A stretch of DNA of 55,177 nucleotides from an uncultured Traorella sp. (lineage in GTDB: Bacteria; Bacillota_I; Bacilli_A; Erysipelotrichales; Erysipelotrichaceae), in contig CALUVS010000012.1 of NCBI GenBank assembly GCA_944324265.1, forward strand, positions 1 to 55,177, read 5' to 3'. This document shows, one piece after another, positions 26,102 through 34,429 of this stretch. Within the stretch, counting starts at the first letter, position 1. Every line of letters begins with the position of its first letter. The notes below the pieces were generated by a model, which worked only from the letters and a program-made list of their open reading frames with translations, made no database searches and was not told the DNA's origin. A program made the translations under genes and the position numbers.

Positions 26102-27241
26102 TTAAATCATTGCCTTTCCTTTGCAGTATGTCTGTTCTACTGAATAGTCATCATTTAAGACAACGATGTCAGCGTCATAGCCGTTCATCAGTTTTCCTTT
26201 GTGATCGTCAATTCTTAAAAGACGAGCTGGGTTGATTGTGCATGAATTCAAGGCTACATCAAATGGTACCTGTGCTTCTTCGACTAAGATTCTTAATCCT
26301 TCATTAACTCTTAAAGTACTTCCGGCCAATGAATCAGATTCTGTCAAGTGAGCAGATCCATCCGGATAGATGACAATTTCATGTCCGCCGAATAAGAATT
26401 TGCTGCCTTCAGGATATCCTTTGGCCATTAATGAATCAGTGATCATGATGGCATAATCTCTGCCTTTTGTTGTGAAGTAGTTATTTAAAGCAGCTAATGT
26501 AGAGTGATTGCCGTCGCAGATAATTTCACCGAAGACATCTCTGAAACGATATGCAGCGCCGACCAAACCGTTGTTGCGGTGGTTGAATGGAGACATACCA
26601 TTGTATACGTGAGTCATAGAACGAGCTCCGTTTGCTACAGCCATTGCGGCTTCTTCATAAGTAGCATTGGAGTGACCGATGCTGACAACAACACCGTTTT
26701 CGCTGCAGTAGCGAGTCAGGGCAAAGTCTTCATCGTGTTCTGGTGCCATTGTAATAATTTTGATCAAGCCGTCAGCAGCTTCTTGATACTGTTTGAATTG
26801 TTCGACAGATGGTGCTTTGATATGTTCAGGCGGCTGAGCTCCTTTGTATTTCATATCAAGGTAAGGTCCTTCAAAGTGAATACCTAAAATTTCAGCACCC
26901 TCTGGGTTCTGTTTGTAAACATCTGCGACATTTTTAACGGCAGCGCTGAGTACTTCAAAGCTCTGAGTAATTGTTGTTGGGCAGATGCCGCAAACCCCTT
27001 CCTTCGGAATGTTAGCCAGCCAGTTTTTCAAGCCATCTTCGGTTGCATCGTTGGTATCCCATCCATAATATCCGTGTGTGTGGATATCTAAAAAGCCAGG
27101 GACAATACGTTTGCTTCCATAGTCTTGATCGGCTGTTTTTTCACCGTAATTGTAAATACGGCTGATCTTGCCGTCAGTTATTTCAATTTGTGCTGGAATG
27201 AACTGATTGGCAACCCATACTTTTTTACTTTGAATAATCAT
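26102..27241 (-). CDS. nagA: N-acetylglucosamine-6-phosphate deacetylase
   Basis: Removes acetate from N-acetylhexosamine-6-phosphate in the cytosol; the aga pathway often uses the same fold for GalNAc-6-P (AgaA). The 379-residue amidohydrolase-superfamily protein keeps HTH (His54, His56), metal Glu124 in HFEGPYLD, His190 in IGHSNAT, His211 in THVYNGM and catalytic Asp269 in MITDSL. The start is the ATG of MIIQSKK at 27241, 8 nt after AGGAGG; a longer in-frame start at 27268 lies before that site. It diverges from agaS, whose product would act on the deacetylated sugar phosphate, so GalNAc-6-P is a likely substrate. Confidence 0.93.
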   Translation of the reverse strand: MIIQSKKVWVANQFIPAQIEITDGKISRIYNYGEKTADQDYGSKRIVPGFLDIHTHGYYGWDTNDATEDGLKNWLANIPKEGVCGICPTTITQSFEVLSAAVKNVADVYKQNPEGAEILGIHFEGPYLDMKYKGAQPPEHIKAPSVEQFKQYQEAADGLIKIITMAPEHDEDFALTRYCSENGVVVSIGHSNATYEEAAMAVANGARSMTHVYNGMSPFNHRNNGLVGAAYRFRDVFGEIICDGNHSTLAALNNYFTTKGRDYAIMITDSLMAKGYPEGSKFLFGGHEIVIYPDGSAHLTESDSLAGSTLRVNEGLRILVEEAQVPFDVALNSCTINPARLLRIDDHKGKLMNGYDADIVVLNDDYSVEQTYCKGKAMI

Positions 27242-27346
27242 AGTTGTTCCTCCTGAAAGTGTTTTCATCTATCTACTATTTTACAGTGATTTTGATAAAA
27301 ACATTTGTCTTTTTTATTCTTGTTATTATCTATTTTAACCAATTTG

Positions 27347-27375
27347 TTGTTTTTTTACAACTAACTTGCTAGAAT
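27347..27375 (+). promoter_or_regulatory. Promoter of agaS-agaF
   Basis: TTGTTT (27347-27352), 17 nt, extended -10 TGC-TAGAAT (27367-27375). A small inverted repeat GTTGT-N6-ACAAC (27346-27361) overlaps the -35 and may be an operator. The 158-bp gap is shared with divergent nagA. Confidence 0.55.
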
Positions 27376-27399
27376 GGCATTGAAAAGGAGGACAAAATC

Positions 27400-28572
27400 A
27401 TGATTTTCAATCACACAAATGAACAATTTGAGGAATTATCTGCGATTTATACAGCAACAGAAATTCATCAGCAGCCTGCTACATGGGTGAAAACTATTGC
27501 ACAGGTGAAAGCATGCAAAGAAGAATTAAAGGCGTTTATTTCTCAAGTAACAAGTCAGGATGACTATGACATTGTTTTGGCTGGTGCCGGTACCAGTGAA
27601 TTTGTCGGAAATGCTCTTTATTCTTATCTGAATAAGCTTACAAACTTTAAATGTAAGTCTTATGGAACAACAGATATTGTTGCAACTCCAGAAAATTATT
27701 TATCTAGAACAAAGCCAACTTTATTGATCTCTTTTGGACGTTCAGGGAATTCTCCTGAGTCTATCGGAGCAGTAGATGCGGCAGAAGCAGTATGTGAAAA
27801 CTTATATCACTTATTTATTACTTGCAATAAGAATGGGGCTTTATCAAAGAGAGCTGCCAGTGAAAAGAATTGCTTTGCTATCAATCTGACTGATGAAACA
27901 CATGATCAGTCTTTTGCGATGACCTCAAGCTTCTCAAATATGTATTTAGCATGTTTGTTATGCTTTGAATTGGATCGTATTGATGAAGTAGCTGAAGAAA
28001 TGGAATGCATCATCAAACGTGCAGAAAACTTCTTAGAAAACGATTATACTTATATTTCGAACATAGCTGATAGTTACAACTTTAACCGTATCGTTTACTT
28101 AGGAGCTAATGCTTTAAAGGGGATTGCACAGGAATCTGCACTGAAGATGCTGGAATTGACTGCAGGAAAAGTGGCAACTATGTATGATACACCTTTGGGA
28201 TTCAGACATGGACCAAAATCAATTATTAATGATGATACTTTAACTGTTATCTATTTGAGCGATGATGCTTATTCATATCAGTATGAATTGGATCTGATCA
28301 AAGAAATGAGCGGACAGCGCAAAGGAAATAAGATCTTAGCTGTCGGCAATACAGCTCATGATGAAGTAAAAGAGTTAGTTGATTACTATTATTCATTCAA
28401 CGGTTGTGAACATAATAATGTATTGTTAGGTCTTGATTACATTACAGTGGCACAGGTTTTGGCTTTATTTAAGTCTTTATCACTGAATATCACACCTGAT
28501 AATCCTTGCCCAAGCGGGGAAGTAAACCGTGTTGTTAAGGGTGTTATTTTATACCCATATACAAGAAAATAA
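27400..28572 (+). CDS. agaS: SIS-domain galactosamine-6-P deaminase/isomerase (AgaS type)
   Basis: A 390-residue protein with two SIS (sugar isomerase) domains. AgaS converts galactosamine-6-phosphate to tagatose-6-phosphate with ammonia release. Visible are LAGAGTSEFVG (about 60-70), SFGRSGNSPESIGAV in domain 1, and LELTAGKVATMYDTPLGFRHGPK in domain 2, a stretch characteristic of AgaS. Normal length. AAAGGAGG precedes the ATG. Followed after 17 nt by a mannose-family PTS IIA gene; context with nagA and gatZ supports an amino-galactose pathway. Confidence 0.9.
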   Translation: MIFNHTNEQFEELSAIYTATEIHQQPATWVKTIAQVKACKEELKAFISQVTSQDDYDIVLAGAGTSEFVGNALYSYLNKLTNFKCKSYGTTDIVATPENYLSRTKPTLLISFGRSGNSPESIGAVDAAEAVCENLYHLFITCNKNGALSKRAASEKNCFAINLTDETHDQSFAMTSSFSNMYLACLLCFELDRIDEVAEEMECIIKRAENFLENDYTYISNIADSYNFNRIVYLGANALKGIAQESALKMLELTAGKVATMYDTPLGFRHGPKSIINDDTLTVIYLSDDAYSYQYELDLIKEMSGQRKGNKILAVGNTAHDEVKELVDYYYSFNGCEHNNVLLGLDYITVAQVLALFKSLSLNITPDNPCPSGEVNRVVKGVILYPYTRK

Positions 28573-28589
28573 ATTTAGGAGGACATAAG

Positions 28590-29024
28590 ATGATTGGAAT
28601 GTTAGTAACAGGACATGGCCATTTTGCAACTGGCTTAGCTAGTTCTGTTCAGTTGATTGCAGGAATGCCTGAAAAATTTGAATTAGTAGACTTTGTAGAA
28701 GAATATTCTGTAGATGATCTGAGAAGAGAATTGAATGCAGCTATCGATCGTTTGAGTGACTGCTCAGGTATTTTGGTATTCTCTGATTTGCCGGGAGGAT
28801 CACCATTTAAAACAGCTGTAGAAGTATCTGTAGAAAGAAAAGAAGATATTCGTGTATTGGCAGGGACAAATTTAGGAATGCTGATTGAAATTTCTATGGC
28901 CAGAGGTTTTGTAGAAAATATTGATGATTTATTAAATATGGCCATTACAACTGGTAAAGATCAGGTTGTTACTTTTGCTTTACAGCCAAAAACTGAAGAA
29001 GTAGAACCGGAAGACGGAATTTAA
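28590..29024 (+). CDS. agaF: PTS system mannose-family EIIA component
   Basis: A 144-residue cytosolic phosphocarrier of the EIIA-Man fold. It accepts phosphate from HPr on His9 (in TGHGHFATG) and passes it to EIIB. FSDLPGGSPFKTA and GTNLGMLIE are family motifs. It ends in an acidic tail. Together with the IIB, IIC and IID genes 220 bp downstream it makes one GalNAc/galactosamine-type permease. The gap holds regulatory DNA, so IIA is expressed with agaS and can be uncoupled from the other subunits. Confidence 0.9.
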   Translation: MIGMLVTGHGHFATGLASSVQLIAGMPEKFELVDFVEEYSVDDLRRELNAAIDRLSDCSGILVFSDLPGGSPFKTAVEVSVERKEDIRVLAGTNLGMLIEISMARGFVENIDDLLNMAITTGKDQVVTFALQPKTEEVEPEDGI

Positions 29025-29059
29025 AAATTTGGTTATAGAGCGCAGATTTCCAATTTTTT
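29023..29059 (+). terminator. Weak terminator-like hairpin after the IIA gene
   Basis: AAAAATT(T)GG pairs with CCAATTTTT across a 17-nt loop, followed by a T-run. It would reduce readthrough into the IIB-IIC-IID genes. Confidence 0.4.
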
Positions 29060-29080
29060 AAACATTTTCAGATGTTTTAT

Positions 29081-29208
29081 ATTTGCACTTTTCATAAATT
29101 TTACCTTACTGAAAAGTGCAAATGCAACAATAAAAAGTGTAAAGAAAAATAGCTGAAAGCGCTTTATAATAAACTCGTAGGTAACATTTATTGTCAATTA
29201 AGTGCAAA
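29081..29208 (+). promoter_or_regulatory. Operator region with four AAGTGCAAA-type repeats before the PTS IIB gene
   Basis: A 13-bp perfect inverted repeat (29081-29093 and 29111-29123, arms GCACTTTTC / GAAAAGTGC plus AAAT ends) contains two head-to-head copies of AAGTGCAAA. Further copies lie at 29135-29143 (AAGTGTAAA) and 29200-29208 (AAGTGCAAA). The repetition suggests binding sites for a dedicated regulator rather than a terminator, since no T-run follows. Confidence 0.6.
29154..29170 (+). promoter_or_regulatory. CcpA cre site overlapping a -10 box
   Basis: TGAAAGCGCTTTAT (29154-29167) matches the cre consensus except for its last two bases, and overlaps a perfect TATAAT (29165-29170). 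Catabolite repression of the PTS IIB-IIC-IID genes is therefore likely. A second possible promoter (TTGTCA at 29191) lies closer to the gene. Confidence 0.65.
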
Positions 29209-29243
29209 AAATGTTAAACTATGTGATAAGGAGGTAGGTAATC

Positions 29244-29720
29244 ATGCCTAATATCGTTTTAACTCGTATTGACAATCGTCTGATTCACGGACAGGTAGCC
29301 ACTCAGTGGACAAGCAGTATCGGTGCAAACTTGATTCTGGTTGCCAATGATGAAGTAGCAGGAAATGAACTCCGCCAGGGGTTGATGAACATGGCTGCTC
29401 CTAGCTTTGCCCAAACACGTTATTGGACAATTGCCAAGACTATTGCAACTATTCACAAAGCATCTGACGCACAGAAGATCTTCATCGTATGCGAAAACCC
29501 AACTGATGTATTAGCATTGGTTGAAGGTGGAGTTCCTATCAAGAAATTGAATGTAGGAAATATGCATATGGCTGAAGGAAAACGTCAGGTTGCTGCAGCT
29601 GTTGCAGTAGATGACAAAGATGTAGAAGCTTTCAAGAAACTTCGTGACCTTGGAGTGGAAATTGAAATTCGTAAAGTTCCTTCTATGGCTGCTGAAGATA
29701 CATCTAAGCTTTTCATTTAA
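29244..29720 (+). CDS. PTS system mannose-family EIIB component
   Basis: A 158-residue cytosolic EIIB of the mannose/fructose/sorbose family that takes phosphate from EIIA and gives it to the sugar during transport. The active-site His15 sits in RIDNRLIHGQVATQW; VANDEVA and LNVGNMHMAEGKRQ are further family stretches. A strong AAGGAGG site precedes the ATG. First of three contiguous permease genes; GalNAc or galactosamine is the likely substrate from context. Confidence 0.93.
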   Translation: MPNIVLTRIDNRLIHGQVATQWTSSIGANLILVANDEVAGNELRQGLMNMAAPSFAQTRYWTIAKTIATIHKASDAQKIFIVCENPTDVLALVEGGVPIKKLNVGNMHMAEGKRQVAAAVAVDDKDVEAFKKLRDLGVEIEIRKVPSMAAEDTSKLFI

Positions 29721-29786
29721 CAACTTAACTTACAACTTAAATTAACTTAACTTAAAAAATCTTAATCTTAGAAAGGGGATTAACTC

Positions 29787-30590
29787 ATGGAAATTGGAAT
29801 CATCCAAGTCTTATTAATTGGTGTTGTTGGTTTCATCGGTGGGATTGACCAGTTCAGTTTCTTGGAATCATTATACCAACCAATTGTTTTAGGACCAATC
29901 GTAGGTGCTATTTTAGGTAACTTAGACATGGGTCTTAAAATTGGGGCTTCTTACCAGTTGATGTCAATTGGTAGTATGCCTATCGGTGGGGCACAACCAC
30001 CAAACGCCGTATTAGGTGGTATCATGGCAACCGTATTTGCCATCACATTAAATCGTCCTGACTTCGAATCAGCTTTAGGTTTAGCTATTCCATTCGGTTT
30101 ATTAGGACAGCAAGCTGTTAACATTTGGTTCACAGTTGCTTCTCCAGTTATGACTAAGATGGATCACATGTCAGCTGAAGCTAATGTTAAGGGTGTTGAA
30201 CGTTGGAACTTAATCATGATGTTCGGTATTGGTGTATTGTTCGCAGTAATTGCTATGATTGGTGCATATGCAGGTGCTGAACTTGGTACATTGTTATCAG
30301 AAATTGTTCCTGATCAAGTATGGGCAGGATTCAACGCTGCTGGTGGTATGATGAAGTTCGTCGGATTCGCAGTATTAATGAAAGTTATGATTTCTGGTGA
30401 ATTCTGGACAGTATTAATTGCTGGTTTCGCATTAGCTAACGTAATCGATGCCGCATTCGGTGCTGGTTCATACACATTAGTTATCATGGCAATCGTCGGT
30501 GCAGCATTAGCATTCTATGACTTCCAGATCAATACTAAGATTAGCGCTGTAGCTAGCGCTGCAAAGGAGGATTACTCTGATGGCATCTAA
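29787..30590 (+). CDS. PTS system mannose-family EIIC component
   Basis: A 267-residue membrane subunit of the sugar channel, with about six to seven hydrophobic helices. GGIDQFSFLESLYQPIVLGPIVGAI near the N-terminus and SIGSMPIGGAQPPNAVLGGI are hallmarks of the family. Frequent use of TTC and AAC codons in this and the IID gene suggests high expression. The 3' end overlaps the IID start by 11 bp. Confidence 0.93.
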   Translation: MEIGIIQVLLIGVVGFIGGIDQFSFLESLYQPIVLGPIVGAILGNLDMGLKIGASYQLMSIGSMPIGGAQPPNAVLGGIMATVFAITLNRPDFESALGLAIPFGLLGQQAVNIWFTVASPVMTKMDHMSAEANVKGVERWNLIMMFGIGVLFAVIAMIGAYAGAELGTLLSEIVPDQVWAGFNAAGGMMKFVGFAVLMKVMISGEFWTVLIAGFALANVIDAAFGAGSYTLVIMAIVGAALAFYDFQINTKISAVASAAKEDYSDGI

Positions 30591-31407
30591 TTTAGCAACT
30601 ACTTATAAAGATTTAACTCCAGCTCCACAACTGGATAAAGCTACATTAAACAAAATGGTTTGGCGTTCATTGTTCTTGCAGATGAGCTTCAACTATGAAC
30701 GTATGCAAGCCGGTGGATGGTTGTATGGTATCTTACCTGCATTGGAAAAAATCCACACAAACAAGGAAGACTTAGCATTATCAATGCAGCACAACCTTGA
30801 ATTCTTTAACACTCACCCATTCTTAGTAACATTCGTTATGGGTATCGTTCTTTCATTGGAACAAGTAAAAGCTGACATTCCTACTATTCGTGCCGTACGT
30901 GTAGCAGCAATGGGACCTTTAGGTGGTATCGGGGATGCAATCTTCTGGTTGACATTAGTTCCTATCACTGCAGGTATCGCAGCTAACTTCGCACTTGATG
31001 GAAGTATCATTGGACCAATTCTGTTCTTAGTTATCTTCAACGTAGTACAGTTTGTAGTTCGTTACTTCTTGATGCACTGGTCTTACAACTTGGGATCTTC
31101 AGCAATCGGTGCTTTAACTAAACACGCAAAAGAATTTACTCACGCAGCTACTTTATTAGGTATCTTCGTAGTAGGTGCTTTGATTGCTAACATGGGTTCA
31201 ACTACAGTTGCATGGACTATTGCTAATGGAGAATCACCAATCGTTATCCAGAGCGTAATCGATAGTATTTTCCCTAAATTAATTCCTTTGGGATTAACTT
31301 GCGGATTATATTGGTTAATTGCTAAGAAGAACTGGTCAGTAGTAGCATGTATCGTGTTATTACTTGTAGTCGGTATCGTTGGTGGATTTGTTGGCGCATT
31401 TGTATAA
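30580..31407 (+). CDS. PTS system mannose-family EIID component
   Basis: A 275-residue membrane subunit unique to mannose-family PTS permeases. Visible: N-terminal WRSLFLQMSFNYERMQAGGW, HNLEFFNTHPFL, MGPLGGIGDAIFW, and C-terminal hydrophobic helices. An AAAGGAGG site inside the end of the IIC gene and the 11-bp overlap indicate translational coupling. A terminator follows at 31454. Confidence 0.94.
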   Translation: MASNLATTYKDLTPAPQLDKATLNKMVWRSLFLQMSFNYERMQAGGWLYGILPALEKIHTNKEDLALSMQHNLEFFNTHPFLVTFVMGIVLSLEQVKADIPTIRAVRVAAMGPLGGIGDAIFWLTLVPITAGIAANFALDGSIIGPILFLVIFNVVQFVVRYFLMHWSYNLGSSAIGALTKHAKEFTHAATLLGIFVVGALIANMGSTTVAWTIANGESPIVIQSVIDSIFPKLIPLGLTCGLYWLIAKKNWSVVACIVLLLVVGIVGGFVGAFV

Positions 31408-31453
31408 TCCATACTAAGCCTTACCTTCTTAAAACTGAAAATGATATTAGACG

Positions 31454-31477
31454 GGCACTCTTTACGAGTGCCTTTTT
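31454..31477 (+). terminator. Terminator after the mannose-family PTS genes
   Basis: Seven-bp stem GGCACTC/GAGTGCC, loop TTTAC, five T. Confidence 0.92.
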
Positions 31478-31541
31478 ATTTATGAGAGATTTTTAATTAT
31501 ATGATTGAATATGATAGAATAATTTAAAGGAGGTTGCTGAT

Positions 31542-31958
31542 ATGGTTGATATGCATGATCGAAATTATTGTCCTTCACTTGATGAATTCAATGAATATAT
31601 CTATAATCCTTTGTTTATGACGTTTTATTCAGAACTAAAAGAAAAGTATGTTTGCAAAGAAAAGATTGAGTTTAGTTCCTGCAGTTGGGAATATGGATGG
31701 AATTTAAAGTTGAAAAAGGGAAGCAAAACTATTTGTACCATTTATCTGCGAAAGGGTTATTTTACTATATTGGCAGTGGCCAATGAGAAGCACTCAGAAG
31801 CGATTGAACAACTTCTGCAAGGCAGCACTTCAGAATTAAAAAATATCTATCATCAAACAAAAGCAGGAAATGGACAGAAATGGCTGATGATTGATTTGGA
31901 GGATCAGGATCAGCTGTATCACGATGTTTTACGTCTTTTGGATATCCGCATGAGCTGA
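31542..31958 (+). CDS. DUF3788 family protein
   Basis: A 138-residue soluble protein of the DUF3788 family, whose function is unknown. The family core is clear: SSCSWEYGWNLKLKKGSKTICTIY, KGYFTILAVANEKHSEAIEQLL, and GQKWLMIDL near the C-terminus. AAAGGAGG lies 8 nt before the ATG. It is closed off by a terminator, so it is probably expressed alone and unrelated to the PTS genes before it. Confidence 0.85.
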   Translation: MVDMHDRNYCPSLDEFNEYIYNPLFMTFYSELKEKYVCKEKIEFSSCSWEYGWNLKLKKGSKTICTIYLRKGYFTILAVANEKHSEAIEQLLQGSTSELKNIYHQTKAGNGQKWLMIDLEDQDQLYHDVLRLLDIRMS

Positions 31959-32011
31959 GATCTGCCTTATAAATATTTTATTCTTTATAAGTCATAATAA
32001 TTATGATTTTT

Positions 32012-32041
32012 AATTAGGTGTCAAAATGGTACCTAATTTTT
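32012..32041 (+). terminator. Terminator after the DUF3788 gene
   Basis: Stem AATTAGGT/ACCTAATT with an 11-nt loop and TTTTT. A second AT-only hairpin (CTTATAAA/TTTATAAG) lies just before it; nothing else is evident between 31959 and 32147. Confidence 0.65.
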
Positions 32042-32147
32042 ATATGAGAATATAAGTATTAATAGGGGAAGTATAGAGGAATCACTATGCGTATGTTATG
32101 ATTGAAACAGATAAATGGATAAATTCGCATTTGGGGAGAAATATTTT

Positions 32148-32486
32148 ATGAAAGTAACCATCGAAGGATTAGAGGCTTATTTGTTTGATCATTATGGTGA
32201 TTATGGAGAAGATCAGGGCTTATTTATGAAGCTTGTCAAAGAAATCGGTGAAACAGCTGAAGTTTTGAATAAGAAAGCAGGGTATAAAGCGATAGATAAT
32301 CATGATTTAAAAGTATAGCTGGGCAATGAATTAGCTGATATGATTCATTACACTGCTGCGATTGCGGCAATCAATCACATTGATTTGAATCAAGTCATAT
32401 TGGATAAGGATCATGCAGCTTCTATAAAATATAATCATCGAGTGAATTTGGAACAATTTATTATTGAGATGAGAAATAAGAAGTGA
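32148..32486 (+). pseudogene. MazG-like nucleotide pyrophosphohydrolase gene interrupted by one in-frame TAG
   Basis: Starting at ATG 32148 (after GGGGAG), the frame reads 56 codons, meets TAG at 32316-32318, and then continues without a shift for 55 codons to TGA at 32484. Both halves belong together: LFMKLVKEIGETAEVLNKKAG carries the first half of a MazG helix, and LGNELADMIHYTAAIAAINHIDL the second with its metal-binding ELAD. Replacing TAG by Gln (CAG) would restore a 112-residue protein. Most likely a recent nonsense mutation; a sequencing error or recoding cannot be excluded. Confidence 0.75.
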
Positions 32487-32540
32487 TATTCACTCAATTT
32501 AAAAAGGGAGATGAATTTATAAAAAATCAAGGAGGTACAT

Positions 32541-32747
32541 ATGAAAAAGATGATTTTTTTGATCAGTAATGCCATAATATGTTCAATATTTTTGCATGCA
32601 CTGATTCTTTTCCGTTTATTTGATGAAGTAATGGTGGCTGGTACATTGGAATTAGATCACACATTTTTGGATTTTTTAATAATTGTATTGATTGGCATAC
32701 TTTTATTTAATTTAAAATATGCATGGAATGAATCAGAGAAAAAATAG
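32541..32747 (+). CDS. Small two-helix membrane protein, unknown function
   Basis: A 68-residue protein with two hydrophobic segments (about 4-25 and 42-60) joined by an acidic stretch, ending WNESEKK. A perfect AAGGAGG site lies a few bases before the ATG, which supports a real gene. Not recognised. It follows the broken MazG-like gene by 54 nt and is followed by about 155 bp without features before a terminator. Confidence 0.6.
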   Translation: MKKMIFLISNAIICSIFLHALILFRLFDEVMVAGTLELDHTFLDFLIIVLIGILLFNLKYAWNESEKK

Positions 32748-32904
32748 AGAGAAATCAAGTTCCTTCTATCAGATAGAATCATATTGTTTTGCAGCGCAAT
32801 GTTTTTGTGATGTTTGAATGGTATCTTGTCCTGCAAAAAACTTATAGGAAGATGAAAGAAATGACATGTTTAAAAATAATTTGAAGGCATATTTTGTAAT
32901 TGAA

Positions 32905-32930
32905 AACTGATCTATATGATCAGTTTTTTT
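32905..32930 (+). terminator. Terminator, plus strand
   Basis: Perfect stem AACTGATC/GATCAGTT, loop TATAT, then seven T. Ends transcription from the small membrane protein gene, 158 bp downstream of its stop; no gene was seen in that stretch. Confidence 0.88.
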
Positions 32931-32961
32931 GTATAGAAAATTTCTGGATTTCATAGGCAAA

Positions 32962-32984
32962 GAAAAAACGGGCATTGACCCGTT
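32962..32984 (-). terminator. Terminator after gatZ (minus strand)
   Basis: Stem AACGGG/CCCGTT with a 6-nt loop; six T follow on the minus strand. Confidence 0.85.
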
Positions 32985-32989
32985 ATGAA

Positions 32990-34315
32990 TTATAGAACTT
33001 CTTGGTGTGAAGCGTATAAGTATTCATCAATGGTATTGATGATACGGTCTCTGACAAGTTCTTCAGGATCGTTTTCTAATTCGCCTACTCTTACTTTTGT
33101 ATATTGGATTGGCATATACTGACTCATTAAGTTCAATGGGATGCCGCCAAGTGAACGCAGATTCTTCATCATTGTTTCAATGGCATTCTGAACTCGAGGG
33201 TCTGGCATGTAGTAACGGCAGCGATCAGAGAAGGAATATTTACGTTTGATGCGCAGTTCATTTTCATTGCCGCTGTAGTATTTTGCCCATTTGTCAGGTT
33301 TTTCCAGCATGACTTCTTCCAATACATCAATCAGACGGCTTGTCTGTACATCAGTTCCTTCGAAGACTTCTTCTTCGATGTGAGCTAATGCAAATAGACC
33401 TTCACGCATTGCAAATGTTAATCCAGGACCAACTTTTAATACGCCGACACCATCTTCAACTAATTCTTTTAATTTGTATTTTGTTTGGTAGTCAGTAGAG
33501 TGTCCTTCAAAGACTAAGTTTGGATATTCTTTGATGGCAGCCATTAAGTCTTTGGCTTTTTCTCTGTCATATTCTGTACATCCGGCATCTTTTTCTTCTA
33601 CACCTGGCTGTACGACAACAGCGATAACATCTTTCCATGTTTCCTGCAATCCTAATTCATTGAATGCTTTTTCAAAGGCAGTGACAGTTGCTTTGAAGTC
33701 TTCTACTTTTGTTACCTGAACACCGGCATCAACTGTGGCACCGGTAGCTCCTCCTGGAATTGGCACTTCTGAACCAACGATGTAGACAGGCCGAACAGCT
33801 TCAGGATCTTTCTTTAATAATTCCTGATAAGTTTCTTCCGCTACTTTCGCTAAATATGCCCCGCGTTTTGAAATGATTTCATCACTTAAACGAGTATTTG
33901 GATCATCATCAGCAACCTTCATAGAAGTATCAATGTGGATCTTCGTAAATCCGGCTCCGACATAGCAGCGAATTAATTCTTCTGCATTTGCCATGGCTTC
34001 TTTTTCAGGCAAGTGAGTCCATGTCAATGGTCCTAAATGGTCACCACCTAAGAAAATACGTTTCTTATCAAAACCGATGCGGTCAGCGATTTCATAAACA
34101 AAATTTTTGAAATCAAGTGGTTTCATTCCTGTATAACCGCCGAATTGGTCTACCTGATTGGCTGTAGATTCGATCAGTACAACATGATTGTCGACTTTGG
34201 CTCTTTTCAGTACTGCTTCGATGACATAGTTATTGGCAGAACATGCTGAGTAGATTCCGACAGGATTGCCGGCCTTCTGCTGAGCAACGATCTGTTTTAA
34301 TGGATTTGTGTTCAT
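32990..34315 (-). CDS. Tagatose-bisphosphate aldolase non-catalytic subunit (GatZ/KbaZ type)
   Basis: A 441-residue cytosolic protein of the GatZ/KbaZ family, which is required for activity and stability of the class II aldolase GatY/KbaY that splits tagatose-1,6-bisphosphate. Family stretches: GIYSACSANNYVIEAVLKRA, IESTANQVDQFGGYTGM, LGGDHLGPLTW, IHIDTSM, VGSEVPIPGGA and FEGHSTDYQT. Full length. Monocistronic on the minus strand; no gatY/kbaY or tagatose-6-P kinase gene is in the window. Its presence fits the AgaS product entering lower glycolysis as tagatose-bisphosphate. AGGAG precedes the ATG. Confidence 0.94.
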   Translation of the reverse strand: MNTNPLKQIVAQQKAGNPVGIYSACSANNYVIEAVLKRAKVDNHVVLIESTANQVDQFGGYTGMKPLDFKNFVYEIADRIGFDKKRIFLGGDHLGPLTWTHLPEKEAMANAEELIRCYVGAGFTKIHIDTSMKVADDDPNTRLSDEIISKRGAYLAKVAEETYQELLKKDPEAVRPVYIVGSEVPIPGGATGATVDAGVQVTKVEDFKATVTAFEKAFNELGLQETWKDVIAVVVQPGVEEKDAGCTEYDREKAKDLMAAIKEYPNLVFEGHSTDYQTKYKLKELVEDGVGVLKVGPGLTFAMREGLFALAHIEEEVFEGTDVQTSRLIDVLEEVMLEKPDKWAKYYSGNENELRIKRKYSFSDRCRYYMPDPRVQNAIETMMKNLRSLGGIPLNLMSQYMPIQYTKVRVGELENDPEELVRDRIINTIDEYLYASHQEVL

Positions 34316-34410
34316 TTTATCACTCCTTTTATTCCGTTCTTATTGTACCATGAGAACAGTTTTATTTGTATCTAATAGTCATAAAATATAAGATAAAGAC
34401 TAAAAAATAC

Positions 34411-34429
34411 AAAAAAAACCCGAAGGCTT
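34411..34429 (-). terminator. Short hairpin after the AraC regulator gene
   Basis: On the minus strand AAAAGCC-TTCG-GGGTTTT with one internal mismatch and a UUCG-type tetraloop, followed by eight T. Confidence 0.5.

Noticed and set aside
29081-29123. Rho-independent terminator reading of the 13-bp inverted repeat
   Set aside because: No T-run follows on the plus strand, and the loop and the additional repeat copies fit an operator array better.
29161-29243. Sigma-54 (-24/-12) promoter for the mannose-family PTS
   Set aside because: Such PTS genes are sometimes sigma-54 controlled, but no TGGCAC-N5-TTGC element was found; ordinary boxes are present.
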